Source: JBAYJT01 sp041664965 (lineage in GTDB: Bacteria > Pseudomonadota > Gammaproteobacteria > UBA9339). Taken from it: a stretch of DNA of 57,554 nt. A program made the position numbers and the translations under genes. The stretch's first letter is position 1; every line of letters starts with the position of its first letter. The stretch lies in NCBI GenBank assembly GCA_041664965.1, contig JBAYJT010000004.1:1-57554 (forward strand). The letters are read 5' to 3'. The notes beneath the pieces were generated by a model. It was not told where the DNA came from. It saw nothing but the letters and a program-made list of their open reading frames with translations, and did not search any database. Positions 25,591 through 35,314 of this stretch are shown here, piece after piece.

Positions 25591-26850
25591 TTATTCCGCA
25601 CTACATGTTTCTCTTATAAATAATGAGAAGAAGAAACATAAAGCTAGTCCGACAACAAGCACCATCATAGCTAAACGATAATCGCTTAAAGAATAAAATG
25701 GCATTCCCTCGATAATTTTATGGTTCCAATGCAAAGATAATCCCCAACTAAATATGGGTGACAGCATACCTCCTGTTACAAGAAGTAACGATCCTATACT
25801 AGAAGAAGTTGCAGCTAGTTCAGGAGGATTACTCTCTGCTATTACAGTATACCCTAACACTTGGAAACCACATAAGAATCCAAATAAAAAAAACAAAAGA
25901 ACCCAAAAAAGGAAAAAAGAAAATGGTGAATATGCAATAAGAAGAACAATAATCAAGCTACACACTGCACCTAAAATCATAGGTTTCTTCCTCTGTCCAA
26001 AGCGATCAGAAATCCATCCAGACAAAGGCGCACCACAAATCATACCAATAAAAAGCATACTAACAATAATAGAACTGTCCCCTCTAGAAAATCCCTCTCC
26101 CTGTGTTAGAAATAAGCTCCCCCACACTCCACCAAGAAGGAACAGGGGTACATTGATAAGGGATAAATATCCAGCCCCCAACCAATTCTGTCTATTAGTG
26201 ACGGTTGAAAGCAGAGCAGAATGAAAGTGTCCGCCCAAAAATCTCTTTTTTTTCTGCACTTGTTTGTCTGGAAAATCACTAACAGCCAAATAAATTAAAA
26301 TTAAAGATCCAATAGAAATAAAGACTGTCGTTAACATCCCAGGTCTCCATCCTAAATAATCCACTAAAGAAGTAAATGGAACTTGAGCTACCAAACCTCC
26401 TAAAGTTCCTATTGTCATAATAATACCGATTCCTAAAGCCCATTGAGAAGGAGGGAGCCAACGAAAAGCAAGTTTGGCACTGCTAAGAAAAGTAAATGCA
26501 GCAACTAACCCAAGAACAAAACGACAAGCAAGCATTACTGAAAAAGAATAGCTGGTAGCAAAAACAAAAGATCCAACAATAAATATAAATAATGAAACAA
26601 GTTCTATTTTTTTTACAGAATATCTATCTATTAAAATGCCAGCAGGAAAAACAAAAAGTGCATTGCCTAAAAAAAATACAAAAGAAAATAAACTAATTTG
26701 ATCGGCAGAAAAATGGAGTTCTCTAAATAAATATGGATTAATAGCATTAAAAAGTGAAACTTGAAACATTACTAGGAAAAAGAAAGATGAGGAAGCTAAT
26801 ATAATTCCCCATGAACGAATATTTTTTTTTTGTTTTTTATTATCCAACAT
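25591..26850 (-). CDS. Major facilitator superfamily transporter
   Basis: A 419-aa, 12-helix transporter. The loop 2-3 motif is PAGILIDRYSVKKIELVS, with its echo in the second half, PLSGWISDRFGQRKKPM. RWLPPSQWALGIGI, after helix 4, is a feature I associate with MFS proteins common in Legionella and Coxiella, some of which import amino acids or nucleosides. The substrate cannot be read. It precedes murC by 17 bp, which is unusual company, and could share a promoter with the wall genes. Confidence 0.85.
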   Translation of the reverse strand: MLDNKKQKKNIRSWGIILASSSFFFLVMFQVSLFNAINPYLFRELHFSADQISLFSFVFFLGNALFVFPAGILIDRYSVKKIELVSLFIFIVGSFVFATSYSFSVMLACRFVLGLVAAFTFLSSAKLAFRWLPPSQWALGIGIIMTIGTLGGLVAQVPFTSLVDYLGWRPGMLTTVFISIGSLILIYLAVSDFPDKQVQKKKRFLGGHFHSALLSTVTNRQNWLGAGYLSLINVPLFLLGGVWGSLFLTQGEGFSRGDSSIIVSMLFIGMICGAPLSGWISDRFGQRKKPMILGAVCSLIIVLLIAYSPFSFFLFWVLLFFLFGFLCGFQVLGYTVIAESNPPELAATSSSIGSLLLVTGGMLSPIFSWGLSLHWNHKIIEGMPFYSLSDYRLAMMVLVVGLALCFFFSLFIRETCSAE

Positions 26851-27159
<309 letters not shown>

Positions 27160-27169
27160 TACCAAAAAA

Positions 27170-27826
27170 TTAGCCGGCTGGGCGTAGAATTATTACAACT
27201 CGGCGGTTTTGTGCTCTTCCTGTAGCTGTAGAGTTACTAGCAACTGGATTCCTCATTCCAAAGCCTTGAGAAAAGAGACGATTTTGATTCACTCCCTGAG
27301 AGGCTAGAAAATTTGCTACGCTTTTCGCTCTTTCTTCTGACAAAATTTGGTTATGAGATGCAGAACCGGTGCTGTCGGTGAAGCCAGACACCATTACATT
27401 AGTATTATTGTATTTCTTTAAAACTAAAGCAACAGATGATAGTGAGTTATAGAAAGATCTATTTATATCTGCACTATCTGTTTTGAATAGAACATCGGAA
27501 TACATTACTAATTGAACACTATTTCCGATTTTTCTAACCTGTACTCCACTCCCAACTAAACGTTGTCGCAATTCTTTGTTTGCATTATCCATAGAATTAC
27601 CAATAACAGCGCCAGTTGCTCCACCGAGCGCAGCACCAATTAAAGCCCCTTTCCCTCCATTGATAAGACCACCTACAATTGCTCCCCCAGCGGCTCCTAT
27701 GCCAGTTCCTAGCGTTGTGTCGCTAACCTCTTGTTGTCCTGTGTACGGATTTGTTGTCATGCATCCAGTAAGAGTAAAAGAGATGCCTAGGATCCCTGCT
27801 ACGCAAAAATAAAATAATTTTTTCAT
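27170..27826 (-). CDS. OmpA-family lipoprotein with glycine zipper
   Basis: A 218-aa outer-membrane lipoprotein resembling YiaD. The signal peptide ends in the lipobox LTGC (Cys at about 22). A glycine-zipper region follows (GTGIGAAGGAIVGGLINGG and more, about 40-80). A C-terminal OmpA domain binds peptidoglycan (VMVSGFTDSTGSASHNQILSEERAKSV, then NRRVVIIL). It would tether the outer membrane to the wall. It stands 10 bp upstream of tRNA-Ser on the same strand. Confidence 0.92.
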   Translation of the reverse strand: MKKLFYFCVAGILGISFTLTGCMTTNPYTGQQEVSDTTLGTGIGAAGGAIVGGLINGGKGALIGAALGGATGAVIGNSMDNANKELRQRLVGSGVQVRKIGNSVQLVMYSDVLFKTDSADINRSFYNSLSSVALVLKKYNNTNVMVSGFTDSTGSASHNQILSEERAKSVANFLASQGVNQNRLFSQGFGMRNPVASNSTATGRAQNRRVVIILRPAG

Positions 27827-27899
27827 AATTACCCCTGATTATTAATATTTAGTTTATTAAAATGGCTTATGTTGCCAAAGGTTGAATCCTTAAGTCAAG

Positions 27900-30332
27900 T
27901 TATACATCCAGGTTTATTACATCAAGTGCATAAGTTTCTATAAAATCTCTTCTTGGAGCTACTTGATCTCCCATTAGAGTAGTAAACAACTGATCTGCTA
28001 ACAACACATCAGAGAGTTTTACTTGTAAAAGACGACGAGTCATAGGATCCATGGTTGTTTCCCATAACTGTTCTGGATTCATTTCCCCAAGGCCTTTGTA
28101 TCGTTGAATCGCTAATCCTTGTTTTGCTTCTCCTATTAGCCAGGAAAAAACATCAAGAAAATTATGTGCTGGGATTTTTTTATCTCCATGTGTTAAATAT
28201 GCACCAGGTTCCAATAGGCCGCTAGTTGTTTCTGTAAAGGTGGCGATAGCAGCATAATCAGGAGAGGAAAAAAACAACGGATTTAAACTGTAGTCCGTAT
28301 TAATTCCATTCTCGAAAATCGAAATAACAGGAATAAATATTTGTTTATCAACTCCCTCTTTCAGAGAAACTGATAAATTAAAATTACCTGCATTTTCGTT
28401 TTTTGATTTATTAATGTTTCTTAGCATTTTGTCTACCCATTCTGACATAGATGCTTTATCACGCATATTTTCTGCTTTTAATCTTGGCAGATCCAGAATG
28501 GAGTTTAAAACAGCGCGAGGATAGTGTCTGGCTAGTTTTTCTATGGCTGTCAACCCAGCGTTGCATTGTTGGATAATTTGTTCTAAAGCTATACCACTTA
28601 GTGCTGGTGCGTTAGGAGATACATGTAGGGAGGTGTTTTCCAGTGCGAGTTGAATTAAATAAGTATTTAAAGCTATATCATCTTTTAGGTATTGTTCCTG
28701 TTTGCCTTTTTTGACTTTGTAGAGAGGGGGCTGTGCAATATATATGTGTCCACGTTCCACTAATTCTGGCATTTGACGATAAAAGAAAGTTAGCAAGAGA
28801 GTACGAATATGTGAGCCGTCTACATCGGCGTCTGTCATGATTATAATATGATGATAGCGAATTTTGTCTGGATTATATTCTTCTCGACCTATTCCACAAC
28901 CAAGGGAAGTAATCAATGTTCCTATTGTATCAGACGCTAACATGTGATCGAAACGTGCTTTTTCAACATTTAAAATTTTACCACGTAAAGGTAAAATAGC
29001 TTGATGTTTACGATTACGAGCCTGTTTAGCAGATCCTCCTGCTGAATCTCCTTCTACAATAAATATTTCACATAAAGCTGGATCTTTTTCTTGACAATCC
29101 GCTAGCTTCCCCGGGAGTCCACCTAGGTCAAGTACACTCTTTCTACGCGTCATTTCTCGTGCTTTACGTGCTGCCTCCCTAGCTCGGGCTGCATCAACTA
29201 TCTTGCCAGCAATAGCTTTAGCTTGTAGTGGTTGTTCCAATAAAAATTCTTGAATTTTTTCTCCCACGAACGATTCTACTGCTGCTTTTACTTCCGATGA
29301 GACTAGCTTATCTTTAGTTTGAGAGGAGAATTTTGGATCGTGGACTTTTATTGCCAAGATAGCAGTTAGCCCTTCTCGCGCATCATCACCAGTTGTCGTA
29401 ATCTTATCTTTTTTACTCAGCCCCCCTTCTTCTATGTAATTATTTAATGTTCTAGTTAGGGCTCCACGCAGTCCTGCTAAATGCGTACCCCCATCTCGTT
29501 GTGGAATATTATTTGTGTAACAAAAAATAGTTTCCTGAAACCCATCGTTCCATTGTAATGCTACCTCAATGCTTACGCCTTGTTTTTCCCCTTTACAGTG
29601 TATAATCTTGTTATTTATTACTGTTTTATTGGTATTTAGAAGTTCAACGAAGGCTTGTATACCCCCTTCATAACAGAAGGTTTCCTCCTTATCTCTACGC
29701 TCATCAATTAGATGAATTATTAAACCAGAGTTAAGAAAAGCTAATTCTCGGAAACGTTTAGCTAAAATATCATAATTGAATTCAATATTTTTAAATATTA
29801 CCAAGCTTGGTTTGAATTTTATTTCTGTTCCGGTTTCATTGCTTAGGCCCGCTTCTTTTAGGGGTTCGTCCGGATCTCCAAGATGATATATTTGTTTATG
29901 TAATTTGCCATTTCTATGTATATATAACTGTAACTCTTCCGACAATGCATTGACTACTGAAACTCCTACCCCGTGCAATCCACCAGATACTTTGTATGAA
30001 TTGTCATCAAATTTACCACCAGCATGTAATATTGTCATTATTACTTCTGCTGCCGAACGATTTTCTTCTTGGTGAATATCAACAGGAATGCCACGCCCAT
30101 TGTCTTTTACTGTAATAAATCCATCTGCGTGTATGGTAACATCAATTTTTGTGCAATGCCCTGCTAATGCTTCGTCGACGGCATTATCCATAACTTCAAA
30201 AACCATATGATGAAGTCCGGTGCCATCTTCTGTATCTCCAATGTACATCCCTGGTCGTTTTCGCACAGCGTCCAGGCCTTTTAGAACTTTAATACTTGAG
30301 GCATCGTAAGTTTCTGGTGTTCGTATTGTCAT
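27900..30332 (-). CDS. gyrB: DNA gyrase subunit B
   Basis: An 810-aa ATPase subunit of gyrase. The GHKL ATP site includes EVMDNAVDEALAGHC, the KDNGRGIPVD box and GGLHGVGVSVVNAL. The TOPRIM metal site is EGDSAGGSAKQARNR and MTDADVDGSHIRTLLLTF. The C-terminal GyrB tail is QRYKGLGEMNPEQLWETTMDP. The ~165-residue insert of gammaproteobacterial GyrB is present between TOPRIM and tail, and the length matches E. coli (804 aa). It lies 9 bp after recF and closes dnaN-recF-gyrB. Confidence 0.97.
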   Translation of the reverse strand: MTIRTPETYDASSIKVLKGLDAVRKRPGMYIGDTEDGTGLHHMVFEVMDNAVDEALAGHCTKIDVTIHADGFITVKDNGRGIPVDIHQEENRSAAEVIMTILHAGGKFDDNSYKVSGGLHGVGVSVVNALSEELQLYIHRNGKLHKQIYHLGDPDEPLKEAGLSNETGTEIKFKPSLVIFKNIEFNYDILAKRFRELAFLNSGLIIHLIDERRDKEETFCYEGGIQAFVELLNTNKTVINNKIIHCKGEKQGVSIEVALQWNDGFQETIFCYTNNIPQRDGGTHLAGLRGALTRTLNNYIEEGGLSKKDKITTTGDDAREGLTAILAIKVHDPKFSSQTKDKLVSSEVKAAVESFVGEKIQEFLLEQPLQAKAIAGKIVDAARAREAARKAREMTRRKSVLDLGGLPGKLADCQEKDPALCEIFIVEGDSAGGSAKQARNRKHQAILPLRGKILNVEKARFDHMLASDTIGTLITSLGCGIGREEYNPDKIRYHHIIIMTDADVDGSHIRTLLLTFFYRQMPELVERGHIYIAQPPLYKVKKGKQEQYLKDDIALNTYLIQLALENTSLHVSPNAPALSGIALEQIIQQCNAGLTAIEKLARHYPRAVLNSILDLPRLKAENMRDKASMSEWVDKMLRNINKSKNENAGNFNLSVSLKEGVDKQIFIPVISIFENGINTDYSLNPLFFSSPDYAAIATFTETTSGLLEPGAYLTHGDKKIPAHNFLDVFSWLIGEAKQGLAIQRYKGLGEMNPEQLWETTMDPMTRRLLQVKLSDVLLADQLFTTLMGDQVAPRRDFIETYALDVINLDV

Positions 30333-30341
30333 ATGCTCACT

Positions 30342-31436
30342 TTAATTTTGGAAAATATTGTTAATTTTACCCAGTTCCACGTGGAACAGACTAGCTGAAT
30401 CAATTGTCTTTCTTTTTTTCAATATTTCTAACTCCACCCCCGCTATAAAAAATTGCGCGTAGTTATTTTCTAAAGCACGTAAAGCTATTTGCTGCATCCC
30501 TTGGTCCAATTCCGCCATTAAATCGTCAATTAAAAAAAGCGGGCGCAGCTTTGTATATTCTTTCAATAAATTTACTTGTGCTAAATATATCGCTATAAGA
30601 AAGAGTTTTTGCTCCCCTCTCGATAACACATGCTGTAATGGCGATTTCCCAATGGTAAAAGATATGTCAGCTCTATGTGGTCCGAGCGCAGTAAACCCAA
30701 AACGTAAATCATGATTTATATTTTGTTCTAATAAATCCGATAATTGATAATTTTTATCCCATCCTGGATGGTATTTTATGTCTATTACATACTTTTGAAA
30801 GAAATCCTCTAAAGTTTGTACAATTAAGTGTTTTAATTTTTCAAAATATGCTTGTCTAGCATAATCTAAAGTGGTTCCCAGAGCTGCGATCTCTTTTCCC
30901 CAAAAACTGATTTCTTCTTTCGGTAATTTTTGTTTTAGAGCAAGATTACGTTGTTGTAACGCTCTACCGTAATTTTTCCAAAGTGAAAAAGGCATCCGTT
31001 CCACGTGGAACGAACCCCAATCCAATAATTGCCTTCGATACTTTGGTCCCTCAGTAATTATTTGATAACTATCTTGATTTAAAATAACCATTGGTAGCAA
31101 TTTTGTAATCTCAGTAAACGAGAAAATTTTTTTGCCATTTAAATGTAATTGACCGTTTCCTGCTAACGTTCGGCCTATTCCAATGGTTGATACTTGTTCC
31201 GAAACAACATCTTCCACCTGTCCGTACAGGGTGAAGTCATTTCTGGAGTAATTAACTAAATGTTGTAACAAATGACAACGAAACGATTTTCCCATCCCTA
31301 GGTAATAAATAGCTTCTAAAATATTAGTTTTTCCAGCGCCATTAGCACCGAATAAAAGGTTAAAGTGATCGCTACAGTTGATTGCTACATCAATAAAATT
31401 TCTAAAGCCATCTATCGAAAGTGTTTTTAAACCCAT
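30342..31436 (-). CDS. recF: DNA replication and repair protein RecF
   Basis: A 364-aa SMC-like ATPase that loads RecA at gaps. Walker A is FGANGAGKTNILEAIYY (about 29-45), the ABC-type signature is LSRGEQKLFLIAIYLAQ, and Walker B is PLFLIDDLMAELDQ. Length is normal (E. coli 357). It sits 24 bp after dnaN, as in most bacteria. Confidence 0.95.
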   Translation of the reverse strand: MGLKTLSIDGFRNFIDVAINCSDHFNLLFGANGAGKTNILEAIYYLGMGKSFRCHLLQHLVNYSRNDFTLYGQVEDVVSEQVSTIGIGRTLAGNGQLHLNGKKIFSFTEITKLLPMVILNQDSYQIITEGPKYRRQLLDWGSFHVERMPFSLWKNYGRALQQRNLALKQKLPKEEISFWGKEIAALGTTLDYARQAYFEKLKHLIVQTLEDFFQKYVIDIKYHPGWDKNYQLSDLLEQNINHDLRFGFTALGPHRADISFTIGKSPLQHVLSRGEQKLFLIAIYLAQVNLLKEYTKLRPLFLIDDLMAELDQGMQQIALRALENNYAQFFIAGVELEILKKRKTIDSASLFHVELGKINNIFQN

Positions 31437-31460
31437 TGACTTGTAAAAATTAAAATTTAA

Positions 31461-32576
31461 TTAAATCTGGAACGGCATAATTACATATAGACAATTCTCT
31501 TCTCCATTTACTTCTTCTAAAATTGCACCTGTTAAATTATCTTTGAGTGTAATAGCTAATTGTTCTGTACTCATAGTAGCCAAAACGTCTAACAAATACG
31601 CGATATTAAAGCCAATTTCTAGATGTTCACCGCTGTATTCAATGGGTAAGGTTTCCTGGGCTTGTTCTTGCTCTGTGTTATGCGATATCATGCGAAGAAT
31701 ATTTGGTAATAACTCTAGTTGCATACTACGCAGCATTTCGTTAGATAAAATACCAACACGCACTAGAGCATTTTTAAAAGTTTCTCTATCTAGAATAATT
31801 TTTTTATCCCCACCCCTTGGAATAAGTTTACTGTAATTTGGATATTTGCTGTCTATTAACTTGGAGGTTAATGTAAAGCTTGTAGTTTGGAAGCGGATGT
31901 AATTTTTAGTAATGCCAATTTTTACAAGGTCTTCTGCATTCGAAAGCAACCGCATTAACTCTACAATAGCTTTTTTTGGTACAATGATTCGTAGTGTAGC
32001 CTCATTTGTTGAGGTACTACATTGCTCGATAGTGTAGGAAGATAGGCGATGCGCATCAGAAGCAATTGCATGCACTGTGTTGTTTTTAATTTCTAAGGCT
32101 AGCCCATTTAAATAATAATGCGGATTGTTTTCTGCAATTGCGAAATGAGTTCTTTGTACTAGTGATCTTAAAGTTTTTTCTGGCAAGGAAAAGCTAGCTT
32201 GTTCTGTTTGATTTTGGGTATGAGGGAAGTCGTCGGCTGGCAACGTTGATAAATTAAAGTGACTGTTCGCAGCGTGTAAAGTTAAGGTTTTGTTATTTTC
32301 TTCTAATTCTATATTGCATCCCGCAGGAAGAGAGCGGCAAATATCGGCAATTTTGCGACCAGATACAGTAATTGTTCCTGATTGTTTTGCAGCACCATTT
32401 AACTCAATAGTGCTTGAGAGTTCAACTTCCAAATCGGTGGCTAAAGTAGATAATTGATTATCTTTTACGCTCAATAGAATATTTGCCAAAATAGGCATAG
32501 TTTGGCGTCGTTCTACAACACCAACAACAAGCTGTATCGGCCTCAAAAGGTCTTCACGTTTAACAGTTAGCTTCAT
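31461..32576 (-). CDS. dnaN: DNA polymerase III beta sliding clamp
   Basis: A 371-aa clamp protein in three repeated domains, beginning MKLTVKREDLLRPIQLVVGV with the usual PILANILL. It ends in the typical VIMPFQI (E. coli VVMPMRL). I chose ATG 32576, which has TTGGAA eight bases upstream; the longer frame from 32588 would start at TTG. It leads dnaN-recF-gyrB. dnaA, which normally precedes dnaN, is not in the window. Confidence 0.96.
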   Translation of the reverse strand: MKLTVKREDLLRPIQLVVGVVERRQTMPILANILLSVKDNQLSTLATDLEVELSSTIELNGAAKQSGTITVSGRKIADICRSLPAGCNIELEENNKTLTLHAANSHFNLSTLPADDFPHTQNQTEQASFSLPEKTLRSLVQRTHFAIAENNPHYYLNGLALEIKNNTVHAIASDAHRLSSYTIEQCSTSTNEATLRIIVPKKAIVELMRLLSNAEDLVKIGITKNYIRFQTTSFTLTSKLIDSKYPNYSKLIPRGGDKKIILDRETFKNALVRVGILSNEMLRSMQLELLPNILRMISHNTEQEQAQETLPIEYSGEHLEIGFNIAYLLDVLATMSTEQLAITLKDNLTGAILEEVNGEENCLYVIMPFQI

Positions 32577-32588
32577 AATGTATTCCAA

Positions 32589-32835
32589 TACAAAAATACT
32601 ATGTAGAATATTTTCTTACTCAGAACTCTAAGAATCTGAAGAAAAAAACACAAAGATAAGTTAAAACTACGATTAAACATTGCAGTAGCGCTAAATAAAT
32701 CACAATGACCAGTAAGTAGTTTTTATAACCCCTGATTATCGCATTATATGACATTTTTTTCAATAAATTATTGATCAATATGAATAAAATGATTAGTCTT
32801 ACCAGTAAGACTGGGAATAGAGGAGGATTTTTAAT
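32589..32835. promoter_or_regulatory. Divergent intergenic region between dnaN and the orphan gene
   Basis: 247 bp without a gene. No clear DnaA box (TTATCCACA or close variants) is seen, so I do not call an origin. A perfect inverted repeat AGTCTTA-CCAG-TAAGACT lies at 32795-32812, 23 bases before the start at 32836 and just ahead of the GAGGAGG ribosome site. It could be an operator or a 5' UTR hairpin for the orphan gene. A related half, CCAGTAAGTAG, lies at about 32709. Confidence 0.55.
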
Positions 32836-33594
32836 ATGCAGACAGCTTTTCCATCGAATAGTGGGAATGTCCTAGATACGTCTTTATCTAGTCAAGGGAT
32901 CGAGGATTTTATTTCACAAGAAGCACTTTTTCTTACCGTCAATAATGTAGAAGCGTCCTTACGTGTTGATCAATTTTCAGCATATGTTACCTTGTTCAAG
33001 GAGCATCTTAAGCAGTTAGGGTGTTTATCGGCAGCAGAAGATCGCAAAGCATTGTGTTATTTTTATCTGGGGGAATTATTTGCAAAGTGTGGAAAGACTT
33101 ATAACTTGTGGAGACAGAGGGATGCTAGATTCAGGGATATTGTTATTAGTGCAGAAGTGCGTATGAAGTATGCATTAATTTATTACATTAATGCTATGAT
33201 CGAAACAGACAAAGAATCACAATGTTTAGAAAGATATTCTCGCCTACAAACGACAAAATGGTGGCATCAGCGGCAAGATTTAAAGAGAGTTAATAATAAT
33301 AAAGAACGAATTTTGTTGCGTATTATTCTACATTTGACAGATTTTTTGCAGAGAGACCCCATTATGTCAAGCGCTCTTGATACGCTGTTTCCGAAAGCAC
33401 AGACAATTTTGTGTTCTCATATTAATCGCGCCTATAAACTCTTTCTTAGTTTTTGGCGAGAAGATCCACATGTACTTAGGATGTTATGCAAATATCCGGA
33501 GACAATTTTCGACAAAGTAGGAATAAATGTTGCTAAGAAACGTCGACAGGCTCTTAAAAAAAACAAGGAGACAGAAAGGGAAAAAACATCCTAA
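32836..33594 (+). CDS. Orphan protein, unknown function
   Basis: A 252-aa soluble protein I do not recognise. It has no signal peptide or membrane helix and is mostly predicted helical. Residues about 60-125 are rich in aromatics and cysteines (CYFYLGELFAKCGKTYNLW, KYALIYYINAMIE). The C-terminus is strongly basic, then charged (KKRRQALKKNKETEREKTS). The start is well supported by GAGGAGG nine bases upstream. It stands alone, divergent from dnaN and convergent with smpB (4 bp between stops). A C-terminal charged tail and orphan status are compatible with a secreted effector, but that is speculation. Confidence 0.7.
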   Translation: MQTAFPSNSGNVLDTSLSSQGIEDFISQEALFLTVNNVEASLRVDQFSAYVTLFKEHLKQLGCLSAAEDRKALCYFYLGELFAKCGKTYNLWRQRDARFRDIVISAEVRMKYALIYYINAMIETDKESQCLERYSRLQTTKWWHQRQDLKRVNNNKERILLRIILHLTDFLQRDPIMSSALDTLFPKAQTILCSHINRAYKLFLSFWREDPHVLRMLCKYPETIFDKVGINVAKKRRQALKKNKETEREKTS

Positions 33595-33598
33595 GAAA

Positions 33599-34078
33599 TT
33601 AACGAGAATAACTCTTTGTTAAGTTTTGTTTTTGTTTTTGCCAGTCGCGTTCCTTTTCAGTGGCGCGTTTGTCATGTAATTTTTTCCCTTTTGCAAGAGC
33701 AATTTCTAATTTAACGTTTCCTTTTTTCCAATGCAAATTCAGTGGGACAAGCGTGTAACCTTTGCGCTGTACAGCTCCTATCAACCTATCTAATTCTTGT
33801 CTATGTAATAAGAGCTTACGCGTGCGCTGCGGATCTGCTAATAAGTGTGTGGAGGCGGATATAAGAGGAGATATATTCGCTCCAATTAGCCAAGCAGCAT
33901 TATCTCTAATGATTACATAACCTTCCGCGAGCTGTCCTTTGCCGGCGCGCAGGCTCTTAACTTCCCATCCTTCCAGTATTAAACCAGCTTCCAGACGCTC
34001 TTCGATAGCATAATCGTGGCGGGCGCGTCTATTCTCCACGATCAGAGGTTTAGTGTCATTTTTTTTTGCTTGCACCAT
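33599..34078 (-). CDS. smpB: SsrA-binding protein SmpB
   Basis: A 159-aa partner of tmRNA in rescue of stalled ribosomes. The conserved N-terminal NRRARHDYAIEERLEAGLILEGWEVKSLRAGKG, the LHLL-like SASTHLLADPQRTRKLLLHR, and GYTLVPLNLHWKKGNVKLEIALAKGKKLHDKR are all present. The basic C-terminal tail is kept. Six bp separate it from bamE, with which it is probably cotranscribed. Confidence 0.96.
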   Translation of the reverse strand: MVQAKKNDTKPLIVENRRARHDYAIEERLEAGLILEGWEVKSLRAGKGQLAEGYVIIRDNAAWLIGANISPLISASTHLLADPQRTRKLLLHRQELDRLIGAVQRKGYTLVPLNLHWKKGNVKLEIALAKGKKLHDKRATEKERDWQKQKQNLTKSYSR

Positions 34079-34084
34079 AAGTTG

Positions 34085-34414
34085 CTAGCGTGAGTTTGCT
34101 TTTATTTCGACGAGCTTGTCTTTACGGAAAAATAACTCTACGTGTTGTTTTGTAATTAGGCCGCCGTTAATTTGGTTGGTGTAAACATAAACCCATTGAT
34201 TGCTGTTCACTACATCTGTCAGAACTGGCGTTCCAAGCAAATCTTGCACTTGATTTTTGCTCATGCCAATTTGTAACTGCAATAAGGCTTGCTTGTCTAA
34301 AACGTTACCTTGTTGTACATCCACTTTATATGGGCGAATACATCCAGATAGGCAGAGACCAAGTAATAGCGTAGTGGCAATAGTAGTGATTGTTTTTAAA
34401 TATTTTTTGTTCAT
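34085..34414 (-). CDS. bamE: Outer membrane assembly lipoprotein BamE
   Basis: A 109-aa lipoprotein of the BAM complex (SmpA/OmlA family). The signal peptide ends in the lipobox LSGC with Cys at about 25. The SmpA domain reads LQIGMSKNQVQDLLGTPVLTD, then WVYVYTNQINGG, and RKDKLVEIKAN. Length matches E. coli BamE (113 aa). The ATG at 34414 follows a weak GGAGATTC stretch. It is divergent from the fdhD-like gene. Confidence 0.93.
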   Translation of the reverse strand: MNKKYLKTITTIATTLLLGLCLSGCIRPYKVDVQQGNVLDKQALLQLQIGMSKNQVQDLLGTPVLTDVVNSNQWVYVYTNQINGGLITKQHVELFFRKDKLVEIKANSR

Positions 34415-34501
34415 AATGAATCTCCAGTATATGAAAATTGAGAAAATGCGTATTTAAGTACAAATATAGCGCATTTCTTGCTTAGACAAAAGAGTTTATC
34501 T

Positions 34502-35314
34502 ATGTCAATGATAGAAGAGATAATTATCAAGAGAATCGAAGCAACACCGGCAGGTTTGCTTGTGCACACACAGGAAGATGATGTTGCTATAGAAAAGCTA
34601 GTAAAAGTGAAAGTTAGTACACCAAATTCTGTAGCTAAGAAAATGTGTTTTTTGGCTTCCCCTAATGATCTCAAGGAACTCGTTGTAGGAGCGCTTTATT
34701 CTTTAAACGTGGTTGATAGTTTATACGATGTTTTAGATATTAATTTAAGCCAGGAACCAAATAATATATTACTAGCAATCCAAATAAAAAAAAATATTTT
34801 GCCGCAAGGTATTGCGGATAGCGTAATTACCAGTTCTCGCGGTATTCCAGATGGTTTTAATTGTGAACAAAAGAGATGTGTAAAACAAAATCTACAAATC
34901 GATAGTAATTTTTTATTTCAGATGAATAAAGAGCTTCAGGCTAGGCAAATGATTTTTCCTCTTACAGGCGGAACGCATGCTGCTGGTATTTTTGATCGCA
35001 ATGGGATAATTGCTTTTGCTGAAGATATTGGGAGGCACAATGCTTTGGATAAAGCCATCGGTAAATGCTTGCTATCCGGCATAGACATGAGCGACTGTGG
35101 CGTGGTCTTGTCTAGTCGTATTAGTTTTGAAATGTTAACTAAATCTTTGCGCGCGGGTTTGCAAATTATTCTTGCAGCCTCGGCTCCAACTTCCTTGGTT
35201 TTACAAATTGCGGAAGAGAAGGGAATGACTCTATGTGGTTTTGTACGTGATCTGCGGGCTAATGTGTATACGCATCCAGAGAGGATTATAGACGTTTATT
35301 CTGAAAAAGATTGA
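34502..35314 (+). CDS. FdhD/NarQ-family protein lacking the usual CxxC
   Basis: A 270-aa protein of the family that hands sulfur to the molybdenum cofactor of formate dehydrogenase. The C-terminal hallmarks are intact: PLTGGTHAAGIFDRNG, FAEDIGRHNALDKAIGK, VVLSSRISFEMLTKSLRAG, and SAPTSLVLQIAEEKGMTLCGFVR. The central catalytic loop, SSCGVCG in E. coli, reads SSRGIPDGFN here, so the conserved cysteine pair is missing; the nearest cysteines (NCEQKRC) lie further on. The N-terminal third is also divergent. Sulfur transfer may be lost or changed. I chose ATG 34502; a TTG at 34478 would extend it by eight residues. mobA at 44771 is the only other molybdenum gene here. Confidence 0.82.
   Translation: MSMIEEIIIKRIEATPAGLLVHTQEDDVAIEKLVKVKVSTPNSVAKKMCFLASPNDLKELVVGALYSLNVVDSLYDVLDINLSQEPNNILLAIQIKKNILPQGIADSVITSSRGIPDGFNCEQKRCVKQNLQIDSNFLFQMNKELQARQMIFPLTGGTHAAGIFDRNGIIAFAEDIGRHNALDKAIGKCLLSGIDMSDCGVVLSSRISFEMLTKSLRAGLQIILAASAPTSLVLQIAEEKGMTLCGFVRDLRANVYTHPERIIDVYSEKD

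Noticed and set aside
32589..32835. Possible replication origin upstream of dnaN
   Set aside because: No DnaA-box-like sites were seen and dnaA is absent; the position alone is not enough.
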